Virus record (IMG/VR): IMGVR_UViG_3300022842_000064
Span: 1-23,802 of that record
Strand: one strand, 5' to 3'
Length of the DNA: 23,802 bases
DNA from: a virus
Shown: positions 15,173 to 20,757 of the stretch, in pieces
How the letters are laid out: each line of letters opens with the position of its first letter
Numbering within the stretch: the first letter of the stretch is position 1
Notes under the pieces: model-generated
Seen by the model: only the letters and a program-made list of their open reading frames with translations
Databases searched by the model: none
Told to the model about the DNA's origin: nothing
Position numbers and translations under genes: made by a program

Positions 15173-15611
15173 TCACGCCCTTCTCCGGTGCGAATGCCGC
15201 TTCCCACGCTTCCTGCTCCATGGCAGCTGGCGCTTCGACCACGTACTGAGTCTCGGTGACAGTGCTCTCGGTCTTCTCGGCGCGGTTTTTGCGGGTCATT
15301 TCGTACCAGCGAATAGCGTGCATGTCGCCGCTCTTGGCCTTCTTCACCAGAGCATTGGCCACCAGCATGCCCACGTTGGCCTCGCCAAACTCGTAGGCTT
15401 CGTAGACAGATGGGAACATCTTTGCTCGGTCATAGAACGTATCCCGCGCAAGACCAACCAACGTTGCAATTTCGTATTTGGGTAATCCCATGCCGGCGCA
15501 GGCTTCAACAAGCTGCAGGCATGCTTTAGTGGGGGAACCGTCTTTCTCCCAAAATGGCAGATCACCTGCTTTGGGTCGTCCCGGCTGCTTTAAAGTATCA
15601 CCACGTTCCAC
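15156..15611 (-). CDS. terS: Terminase small subunit-like protein
   Basis: A 151-residue protein from GTG 15611; a TTG at 15617 is the only other upstream start, and a stop lies just before it. A GAG 9 nt upstream of the GTG favours it modestly. After PGRPKAGDLPFW the protein shows an HTH-like stretch (GMGLPKYEIATLVGLARDTF) and a central helical region with YEFGEANVGMLVANALVKKA and DMHAIRWYEMTRKNRAEKTE, the usual ending of small terminases of this group. It would recognise phage DNA and deliver it to the large subunit encoded immediately downstream with a 17-bp overlap. Confidence 0.75.
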   Translation of the reverse strand: MERGDTLKQPGRPKAGDLPFWEKDGSPTKACLQLVEACAGMGLPKYEIATLVGLARDTFYDRAKMFPSVYEAYEFGEANVGMLVANALVKKAKSGDMHAIRWYEMTRKNRAEKTESTVTETQYVVEAPAAMEQEAWEAAFAPEKGVNGTGP

Positions 15612-15633
15612 AATCAACGTCTCGTATCAAGGG

Positions 15634-15668
15634 AAAAAGAAAAGCCGCCAACCATCACGGTCAGCGGC
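15634..15668 (-). terminator. Rho-independent terminator before the packaging genes
   Basis: On the minus strand a GCCGC/GCGGC stem (15668-15664 with 15648-15644) with a 2x2 internal mismatch and an inner ACC/GGT-type helix is followed directly by TTTTCTTTTTCCC. It begins 14 bp after the stop at 15683 and ends 22 bp before the small terminase start. It should limit transcription from the ParB-like operon into the packaging genes. Confidence 0.85.
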
Positions 15669-15682
15669 CTACTGCTTGCTGC

Positions 15683-15922
15683 TTAGTTCCGAATCGGACT
15701 CGGCAGGTTGTTGCTGAACAGCGTTGCGAAACGGGCTGGGGTTACGTTAATCCCAGCGTTCTCAAGGTCTGATAGCTCACGGTTTGTATCTCGCGCAGCT
15801 GCACGAATTTCAGCGGCACTGTTACCAGCGGCATCAGCGGCCTCCGCCAATTGAGTCAAAGCAAAGTCGCGGTCTGCCACGTTGCCGGTTGCGTTTACTG
15901 CACTTGTTGCGCCACGTCCCAT
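15683..15922 (-). CDS. Small hypothetical protein, helical
   Basis: A 79-residue protein. I choose ATG 15922, one base after the ParB-like stop, because GGGGA lies 7 nt upstream; a longer frame to 16021 would overlap the neighbour by 98 bp. It begins MGRGATSAVNATGNVADRDF and is Ala/Asp/Asn-rich and helical through the middle (LAEAADAAGNSAAEIRAAAR), ending FSNNLPSPIRN. I see no motif or membrane segment. It is the last gene before a strong terminator. The role is unknown. Confidence 0.65.
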   Translation of the reverse strand: MGRGATSAVNATGNVADRDFALTQLAEAADAAGNSAAEIRAAARDTNRELSDLENAGINVTPARFATLFSNNLPSPIRN

Positions 15923-15923
15923 A

Positions 15924-17135
15924 TCAAAATCCCCGTTCTGTCCCAATATCCATTGCGGCTGTCGCGCGGTTAGTGACGCCAACGAACCGTACTCCATGTC
16001 TTTTACAGATTTCCTGCCCAAGGGTCAAGCCCCGCTCGCCACCATACACCAACAGTGTCTCTGGCTTCAACAAGTCTAGCCCAACACCAATGCTCGCACG
16101 GAAGTCATCTTCGTCCACGCCCTTGCCGCCTTCGCCGGACTTCAACGTACGCCCGCCAACCGTCTGAATCTGGCAGGACAGGGTGGGGGCACGCTCTGGA
16201 ATCGGTGCACAGCAGCCCTCAACGCTATCAAGGTTCCACTCACAGAGGCTTGGGATTACGGGGAGTCCGGCCATCTGCCAGTACAGAGCACAGTAAAACG
16301 ATCGGTACACGGCCCACAGGTTTTTTGGCAGCGGCCAGCCGTCCATGCGCGTGAAGTCAGGCATGGTCAGCGCGTATGGCCCAGCGTTAAGGAATCGCTG
16401 AGTGTTGTCCCGCAGCTTCGACCACACACGCTCAAACCGCACATCGTCAATGTAAAACGAGATTACGGTGTCTGCCGGGTTTAGTCCCTTGGTCGATTCT
16501 CGCCCAAACAGGTGGTAGTGCATCTGGCCTTGGCCCAGCGGTGGTGTGCGGTGCCGATTCATCCACACCACCATTTCCTCTGGTATGTGGGGAATGTTCT
16601 TGGATAGGAGGCGGGGCAGCTGGTACGGCCCAACGCAGTCGCTGGCGTGCAAAGCAAGGGACTCTTTCAGCTCACGCATGCCAAACGACTCAGTGCCCGC
16701 ATCCTCAAACTCGTCCGGCGCGTCTTCCTCCGCCTCAAAATTAAGCAGCTTATCCAGCTCTTTCTCGCTGAATCCCATGTCTGAAACGTCAATGCTTTTG
16801 CTGTCCAAGTCCCGCAAAATCTCGGCCACAGCATCGAAATCAGAGCCTGTCATAGCGTTGGTTTGGTTGTCAGACAGGAGAAACTTACACTGGGCCTCAT
16901 CGCTCAAACCAGCGACTGTGATAACAGGACATTCCACATCGCCCCGCTTCTTGTGAGCCATCCACCGGCCGTGGCCAGCAAGTATGACACCCTGCTCGTT
17001 CACAACAATGGGCTGTATTGACCCCTGCGTGTTGTCCATCGACTTAGCAATACGATCGATCTGCTTGTCAGTATGGATTTTGGCGTTCTTGGGATGGGGT
17101 TTCAGGGTGATCGGGTCACGCATTTCAATTTGCAT
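15924..17135 (-). CDS. ParB-like N-terminal domain fused to a DUF4417-like domain
   Basis: A 403-residue protein starting at ATG 17135 with GGAGG 7 nt upstream. Residues 1-95 form a ParB/sulfiredoxin-fold domain: LKPHPKNAKIHTDKQIDRIA, QPIVVNEQGVILAGHGRWMA (GHGR box at 54-57) and FLLSDNQTNA. Residues about 96-170 form an acidic linker. Residues about 222-390 resemble DUF4417: YALTMPDFTRMDGWPLPKN, a Tyr/Trp-rich YRSFYCALYWQMAGLPVIP and a final VRFVGVTNRAT. There is no HTH of the chromosomal ParB type, so specific parS binding by this protein is not expected. Phage ParB-fold proteins are often NTPases, nucleases or partners of DNA-modifying enzymes; the role here is unknown. It is the first gene after a strong promoter. 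Confidence 0.78.
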   Translation of the reverse strand: MQIEMRDPITLKPHPKNAKIHTDKQIDRIAKSMDNTQGSIQPIVVNEQGVILAGHGRWMAHKKRGDVECPVITVAGLSDEAQCKFLLSDNQTNAMTGSDFDAVAEILRDLDSKSIDVSDMGFSEKELDKLLNFEAEEDAPDEFEDAGTESFGMRELKESLALHASDCVGPYQLPRLLSKNIPHIPEEMVVWMNRHRTPPLGQGQMHYHLFGRESTKGLNPADTVISFYIDDVRFERVWSKLRDNTQRFLNAGPYALTMPDFTRMDGWPLPKNLWAVYRSFYCALYWQMAGLPVIPSLCEWNLDSVEGCCAPIPERAPTLSCQIQTVGGRTLKSGEGGKGVDEDDFRASIGVGLDLLKPETLLVYGGERGLTLGQEICKRHGVRFVGVTNRATAAMDIGTERGF

Positions 17136-17150
17136 TTGGAGCCTCCGGTA

Positions 17151-17173
17151 TTACACGCGCGTAGGAAAAAACG
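17151..17173 (+). repeat. Inverted repeat, left copy
   Basis: A 23-bp element containing ACGCGCGTAGGA followed by an A-run and ACG. It matches the reverse complement of 17322-17344 at 19 of 23 positions. It lies in the untranslated leader of the ParB-like gene, 16 bp upstream of its start codon and downstream of the predicted promoter, a suitable place for an operator. Confidence 0.6.
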
Positions 17174-17227
17174 CAGTGAACAATAGAAAAAGTTTACGCT
17201 AATCGTCCGCGCGAATTAAAGCGGATA

Positions 17228-17256
17228 ATATTATTTAGATACGGTATCACTGTTAA
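17228..17256 (-). promoter_or_regulatory. Predicted sigma70-type promoter for the ParB-like and late genes
   Basis: On the minus strand TTAACA (17256-17251, 5 of 6 matches to TTGACA) and TAATAT (17233-17228, 4 of 6 matches to TATAAT) are separated by exactly 17 bp, inside the AT-rich control region. Transcription would start near 17221 and give a leader of about 85 nt before the ParB-like gene. The -10 element overlaps a 10-bp palindrome (17225-17234). Confidence 0.6.
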
Positions 17257-17290
17257 GTCCTTGTTTTAATTGAAAGCATCAGTGTTTTAC

Positions 17291-17320
17291 AAAAACAACG
17301 AACATTTATTATTGTTCGTT
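17291..17320 (-). terminator. Terminator-like hairpin after the nuclease gene
   Basis: An 8-bp perfect stem (17320-17313 with 17304-17297) with an 8-nt AT loop is followed on the minus strand by GTTTTTGT. It starts 21 bp after the nuclease stop. The stem has only three G:C pairs, so it may be a weak terminator; the same inverted repeat could be an operator for a repressor. Confidence 0.55.
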
Positions 17321-17321
17321 A

Positions 17322-17344
17322 CGTTTTCCCCTACGCGCGCGTTA
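17322..17344 (-). repeat. Inverted repeat, right copy
   Basis: A 23-bp element that, read on the minus strand, matches 17151-17173 at 19 of 23 positions. It contains a 10-bp perfect palindrome ACGCGCGCGT and includes the TAA stop of the nuclease gene. The two copies sit at the edges of the control region, 148 bp apart, in opposite orientation. Confidence 0.6.
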
Positions 17345-17758
17345 CCGCAACAATTTTCTTCCACTAGCGACCACAGCCAAGAAAACTTCCCAATTGACCG
17401 AGCCTTCCCAGTGGTGGCGGGAGAGCGCATATAACTCATCAAACGGCACATGCCCCAGCAGCTCAAACTGATCTTCAAACAACAGGAACGTGCTGTCGAT
17501 GCGCCAGAACAAAAAAGTCTGCGGCCACGTGGTCAGGAACCGGCGTTGCTCAATCGTGAAGTGCGGCAGCTGTTGCACCCTCCCCGCCTTAGCCTCCTTG
17601 GGAGAAAATTTCAGCTCCACCCACGCGGTTTTGTCATTATGGGTTTTGATTGCCACATCAGGGATGCCGGGGGAGAATTTATCCTCAAATCGCTGATAAA
17701 CCACGTCCCTATCATTAAACACCCTGCGCATACTGCCCCAAAGCCCGCTCTCGCTCAC
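17342..17758 (-). CDS. PD-(D/E)XK family nuclease
   Basis: A 138-residue protein. I choose GTG 17758, which overlaps the polymerase stop as GTGA and has GAGGG 7 nt upstream; a TTG at 17776 is weaker. The active-site pattern is visible: an upstream acidic RFEDKF, then SPGIPDVAIK (catalytic Asp) and AWVELKFSPK (E-x-K), followed by HFTIEQRRFL, typical of small phage PD-(D/E)XK nucleases related to VRR-NUC and resolvase-like enzymes. It probably processes branched or damaged DNA during replication or recombination, given that it directly follows the polymerase. The exact substrate cannot be read from sequence. Confidence 0.75.
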   Translation of the reverse strand: MSESGLWGSMRRVFNDRDVVYQRFEDKFSPGIPDVAIKTHNDKTAWVELKFSPKEAKAGRVQQLPHFTIEQRRFLTTWPQTFLFWRIDSTFLLFEDQFELLGHVPFDELYALSRHHWEGSVNWEVFLAVVASGRKLLR

Positions 17759-20409
17759 AGGGAAGCCCTCACCCAACGTTCGTCACCCAACTGGTACGAA
17801 GGTAGCGCCCCCATGTCTAAACGCGCCACAGCGCCCCAATTAGCCCCAGCCTCAACATCAATAATTAACGGCACTCTCAATCCCTCGTAGGTTGTTTCCA
17901 TAATGTGAACCATTTCCCGCAAAGCCTCGCAGTGTATCGGTGAAGTCAGGTCAACAGAATTGTCCAATTCATCGTGCACAGTCAGGTAAGGCACGCCGAT
18001 CACATCAAAGATGCCAGCGCGCTCGCACTCGACCATGGCTTTTTTCATCACGTCCGCCGCCCCGCCCTGAATCAGGGAGTTCAGCGCCTTGTAAGTAAAA
18101 GCCCTCTTAATCGCCTTGCCGTAAGCCTCTTTGGCGGCGTCATGCGACAGGGCAGGGCGTTTGTCGTCAAATTCTCGCGGTTCCCACAGATCAAAATGCC
18201 GCACACGGCCGCCGATAGTGGTGAGCACGCCGTCTGCTTCGGCTTTGGCCATGACTCTTCGGGACAGCTGTTTAATGTACGGTGCGCCTTCGTGGAACGC
18301 CTCAAACAGCGGCTCGGCTTCGGCAACGTCCATGCCCATGTTCGCGGCCATTAAATCTTTCCCCATACCATAAGTGTTGGACACCAGTTTTCCGTTGCAC
18401 GTGAATCGGTGCAATGGCCCCGCATTCACGACATCGTATACCCTGACCTGTTCCGCAGGTTCTCCGAACGTGTCACCAGCCGCAGGTTCGACAGTTCGTA
18501 GTGGCCGTTGTTGTCTATCCTGTCCACTTCCAGCTTGCCGTTCGTGAATTCCACATTCTGCGCCAGCGCCCAGTGAATGAATTCCTCCCTTGTCATGCGT
18601 AGCTGAATCCCCCGCTCTTTGTACCGCCGGACGCTGTGCGGTTGTGCCGTACCACTCACGCAGCGTTGGCGCATCGCATCGTACCGCTTGCTGAGTATCA
18701 CCGCAGACTTCGCATCGCCGTACTTGCTCGGACGACAGCAGTTCACTGCCCCCTTGCGCGCGTTGTCCACGTAGACTTCTCTCGGCTTGCCACAGCGGGG
18801 GCAGTTGATCACTGCCTTCCAGTTTTTCCCACGTGTCACCGACAGTACCGTAAACCCCAATAGGGTTAGCTCCGTCTCCACTTCGGCACAGGTTTTCGCC
18901 TTCGGATGCCGCGCACCCGAGACAAACTGTCCTGCCTGATTCCGTCCAGACTTTGTGGTCTGGCGTTCCAGTAACTCCGTCATACGTCACTACCTCGCGT
19001 ATTCCCATGTCCACCACACCATCGTGGCTCACCCACTCTACTCCATCCCATACTTTATGCCTAGTGGTGAGTTTTTCAATCGGAACCTCGCCCGAATCCG
19101 TCAGCACCAAAGAGCCTTCGGCAACACACATGCCAAGCCATATCGCTTTAACTTGGTTGCGGTTTAGGTTGTCGGGCATGGATTCCATCATGCCGTTGTA
19201 GCAGTCCAGCAGTGGGTCGTTGGCGTACGCGGTGACCACCTGTTTAGCGTCTGGGCCTCTGGCATAGGACAGCAGCAGGCGTGGCTCGATTTGTGAGTAG
19301 TCGAGCTTGACCCATGACTGCCCTTCTTCGGGTCTGTAGAGGGTTCGGATGGTTTTGCCGACTTCGCTGCGTGCTGGAATTTGCTGCAGGTTAGGCAAGC
19401 TGGAACTCATGCGGCCGGTCACCGTGCCATATTCATCGCCTTTCAGCTGGTTGAACTGACAGTGAATGCGCCCATCGACCAGATTGGACAGAATCGAATT
19501 TTCCAGAAACGTGCTGCGCATTTTGTCGTACTGCCGTGCCCGCAAAACAGCCTCTGCCACAGGATGATGATGGCCGGACAGGAATTCTTTGGTGAAGCTG
19601 GGCTTGCCAGTAGGTGTGCGGCGATATTTCAGGCCCAGCTTGTCAAAGAGACGGGCTAGGCTGGCAGCGGCCCAGACTTCGACACCCATGCCGCCGTTCA
19701 GGTGTTTCAGTTGTGCCAGTGTAGTTTCTAGGCGGCGCGTAAACAGCTCTTTCATGGATTCCGCATCTAGCCTATGCACAGGTACTCCCCGCCGCTTCAT
19801 CTTCAACAGCAGCGGTTGCAGGGCGGTTTCCAGCGCCCATACCTTCTGCGGCACGATCGGTAGCTGCAGCTGCAGGATTTTCAGCGGTAAAACTACATCG
19901 GATATGGCGTAGTCATTAACAATGGACGCAGGACAGCGCCAGATATTACCGGCTTGGGCTTTGCGGGTTGCTTTGCCGCCGAACCGGCGCGCGGCGTATT
20001 CATACAGCATTTCATCGTTTTTGCCTTCGTCCAGATACTTGCGCGCCAGTGTTTCCAGCGAATAGCTGCGCTGGTTTTCGTCAATCAGCGCCTCCGCCAC
20101 TTGAATATCGCACCACTGCCCAGTGAACCAGACGCCCCACTCCGCCAGATAGTCAAAGTCATACAGCAGGTTAGTGCCCGTAACCGGCACACCGCTCGCC
20201 GCCAGCGCCTTCAAGCGGCCAATGACATCGACCAGCGGCATGTTCTCCGACTCAGGGTGCTTGACCGGCAGGTATTCAGCCTCAATCGAGCCGTCATCGT
20301 GCAGCACAGCAATGGCTACGCCGACCACAAACCCACCCCGCCGTACGCCGGCACCCTTGGTTTTCAGGTCGTCATCACGTGTTTCAGTGTCAATCGAAAT
20401 CAGTTGCAT
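17755..20409 (-). CDS. Family A DNA polymerase containing an intein
   Basis: An 884-residue precursor (633 residues after splicing), ATG 20409 with AAGGA upstream, overlapping the AraC-like gene by 10 bp. The 3'-5' exonuclease domain is intact: SIDTET (D7, E9), GTNLLYDFDYL (79-89) and NDYAISD (165-171). Polymerase motifs are TGRMSSSLPNLQQIP (331-345), motif A VKLDYSQIEPRLL (D370), motif B RNQVKAIWLGM (417-427) rejoined after the intein to TYGMG (679-683), and motif C VHDELD (811-816; D813, E814). This resembles T7-like replicative polymerases. The intein (428-678) splits the O helix of the fingers, so unspliced protein should be inactive. Confidence 0.93.
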   Translation of the reverse strand: MQLISIDTETRDDDLKTKGAGVRRGGFVVGVAIAVLHDDGSIEAEYLPVKHPESENMPLVDVIGRLKALAASGVPVTGTNLLYDFDYLAEWGVWFTGQWCDIQVAEALIDENQRSYSLETLARKYLDEGKNDEMLYEYAARRFGGKATRKAQAGNIWRCPASIVNDYAISDVVLPLKILQLQLPIVPQKVWALETALQPLLLKMKRRGVPVHRLDAESMKELFTRRLETTLAQLKHLNGGMGVEVWAAASLARLFDKLGLKYRRTPTGKPSFTKEFLSGHHHPVAEAVLRARQYDKMRSTFLENSILSNLVDGRIHCQFNQLKGDEYGTVTGRMSSSLPNLQQIPARSEVGKTIRTLYRPEEGQSWVKLDYSQIEPRLLLSYARGPDAKQVVTAYANDPLLDCYNGMMESMPDNLNRNQVKAIWLGMCVAEGSLVLTDSGEVPIEKLTTRHKVWDGVEWVSHDGVVDMGIREVVTYDGVTGTPDHKVWTESGRTVCLGCAASEGENLCRSGDGANPIGVYGTVGDTWEKLEGSDQLPPLWQAERSLRGQRAQGGSELLSSEQVRRCEVCGDTQQAVRCDAPTLREWYGTTAQRPAVQRAGDSATHDKGGIHSLGAGAECGIHERQAGSGQDRQQRPLRTVEPAAGDTFGEPAEQVRVYDVVNAGPLHRFTCNGKLVSNTYGMGKDLMAANMGMDVAEAEPLFEAFHEGAPYIKQLSRRVMAKAEADGVLTTIGGRVRHFDLWEPREFDDKRPALSHDAAKEAYGKAIKRAFTYKALNSLIQGGAADVMKKAMVECERAGIFDVIGVPYLTVHDELDNSVDLTSPIHCEALREMVHIMETTYEGLRVPLIIDVEAGANWGAVARLDMGALPSYQLGDERWVRASL
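18376..19128 (-). mobile_element. Intein in polymerase motif B
   Basis: Residues 428-678 of the polymerase precursor (251 residues). Block A starts at C428: CVAEGSLVLTDSGEVPIEKL. Block B is VTGTPDHKVWT (T482, H485). Block F is VRVYDVVNAGPLHRFTCNG, and block G ends LVSN|T with terminal N678 and the +1 extein residue T679. The usual penultimate His is Ser677. Removing it rejoins IWLGM to TYGMG, a good family A O helix. No in-frame LAGLIDADG or HNH motif is visible; the middle (about 499-655) has a low-complexity look, and an HNH gene occupies the same DNA in the +1 frame. Splicing is inferred from motifs. Confidence 0.92.
18426..18983 (-). CDS. HNH homing endonuclease nested out of frame in the intein
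   Basis: A 185-residue protein on the same strand as the polymerase but in the +1 frame, wholly inside the intein. ATG 18983 has a GAGG 9 nt upstream. Residues 61-83 have CPRCG and later NCC, a likely zinc site. Residues 98-140 include SKRYDAMRQRC, YKERGIQLRM and REEFIHWAL. Residues 152-178 carry the HNH core EVDRIDNNGHYELSNLR followed by TRSENLRNR, a very typical phage HNH homing-endonuclease ending. Its start codon lies in the codons just before block B and its stop in block F. It probably cuts intein-less polymerase genes to spread the intein. Target and activity are untested. Confidence 0.85.
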   Translation of the reverse strand: MTELLERQTTKSGRNQAGQFVSGARHPKAKTCAEVETELTLLGFTVLSVTRGKNWKAVINCPRCGKPREVYVDNARKGAVNCCRPSKYGDAKSAVILSKRYDAMRQRCVSGTAQPHSVRRYKERGIQLRMTREEFIHWALAQNVEFTNGKLEVDRIDNNGHYELSNLRLVTRSENLRNRSGYTMS

Positions 20410-20723
20410 GGTGCCCAGTCCTTGTACCGCCGCCGAAAACTGGCCGCGCTCGAGTAGCCAAAATACGCATGGTTATCAATGGGCCGCCCGCCCACGTCCC
20501 CCAGCCGCAGCCGCTTTTCTTCGTTCACCAGCTCCCTGAAACTGGTGCCTTCATTCATCAGCCACCGCCGCAGGCTTCTTGGGCTTGTCCCGTACTCCGC
20601 CGCCACGCTTTGCAGGTTTGTCTGTGTCAGGTCGCAGTTCTTCAAAGCCTTTGTGACAAAATCCCTTGCGCCACCCACGGAGCCAGTCAGCTGATTTTCC
20701 TTTTTCGATCCACTCTTGTTCAC
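20400..20723 (-). CDS. AraC-type HTH-like small protein
   Basis: A 107-residue protein from GTG 20723 with GGGGAG 6 nt upstream; other starts (GTG 20678, ATG 20558) would shorten it, the last losing half the domain. Residues about 36-105 read like an AraC-family DNA-binding domain: NLQSVAAEYGTSPRSLRRWL, then NEGTSFRELVNEEKRLRL, then AYFGYSSAASFRRRYKDW. That is two helix-turn-helix parts with no effector-binding domain. It resembles the protein at 22261-22560. It lies between helicase and polymerase genes and overlaps the polymerase by 10 bp. A transcription regulator or DNA-binding accessory is likely. The first 35 residues overlap another frame and are less certain. Confidence 0.65.
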   Translation of the reverse strand: MNKSGSKKENQLTGSVGGARDFVTKALKNCDLTQTNLQSVAAEYGTSPRSLRRWLMNEGTSFRELVNEEKRLRLGDVGGRPIDNHAYFGYSSAASFRRRYKDWAPCN

Positions 20724-20757
20724 GTTTCGCTCCCCACCGTTTAACTGGCGCTTTCAT
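20551..20757 (-). CDS. Doubtful 68-residue ORF overlapping the AraC-like gene
   Basis: ATG 20757 overlaps the helicase stop as ATGA, the commonest junction in this genome, and the frame ends at 20551. The product is Lys/Arg/Trp-rich (EWIEKGKSADWLRGWRKGF) with a Pro/Lys-rich end. It shares 173 bp with the AraC-like gene in another frame. Its start coupling and early residues look plausible, but the AraC-like frame has clear domain similarity over the overlap. It may be a shadow or a genuine overlapping gene. Confidence 0.3.
   Translation of the reverse strand: MKAPVKRWGAKREQEWIEKGKSADWLRGWRKGFCHKGFEELRPDTDKPAKRGGGVRDKPKKPAAVADE

Noticed and set aside
15924-17135. ParB-like protein as a full partition ParB acting on the parS-like site
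   Set aside because: No ParB-type HTH domain and no adjacent ParA-like ATPase are visible, so a complete ParABS system in this window is not supported.
17238-17248. 11-bp hyphenated palindrome GATAC-G-GTATC in the control region
   Set aside because: Arms of only five bases in AT-rich DNA are not enough to claim an operator.
18393-18408. Second possible parS-like sequence in the intein C-terminus
   Set aside because: Only 12 of 16 positions match the consensus and it is not a perfect palindrome; it is explained by codons for FTCNG.
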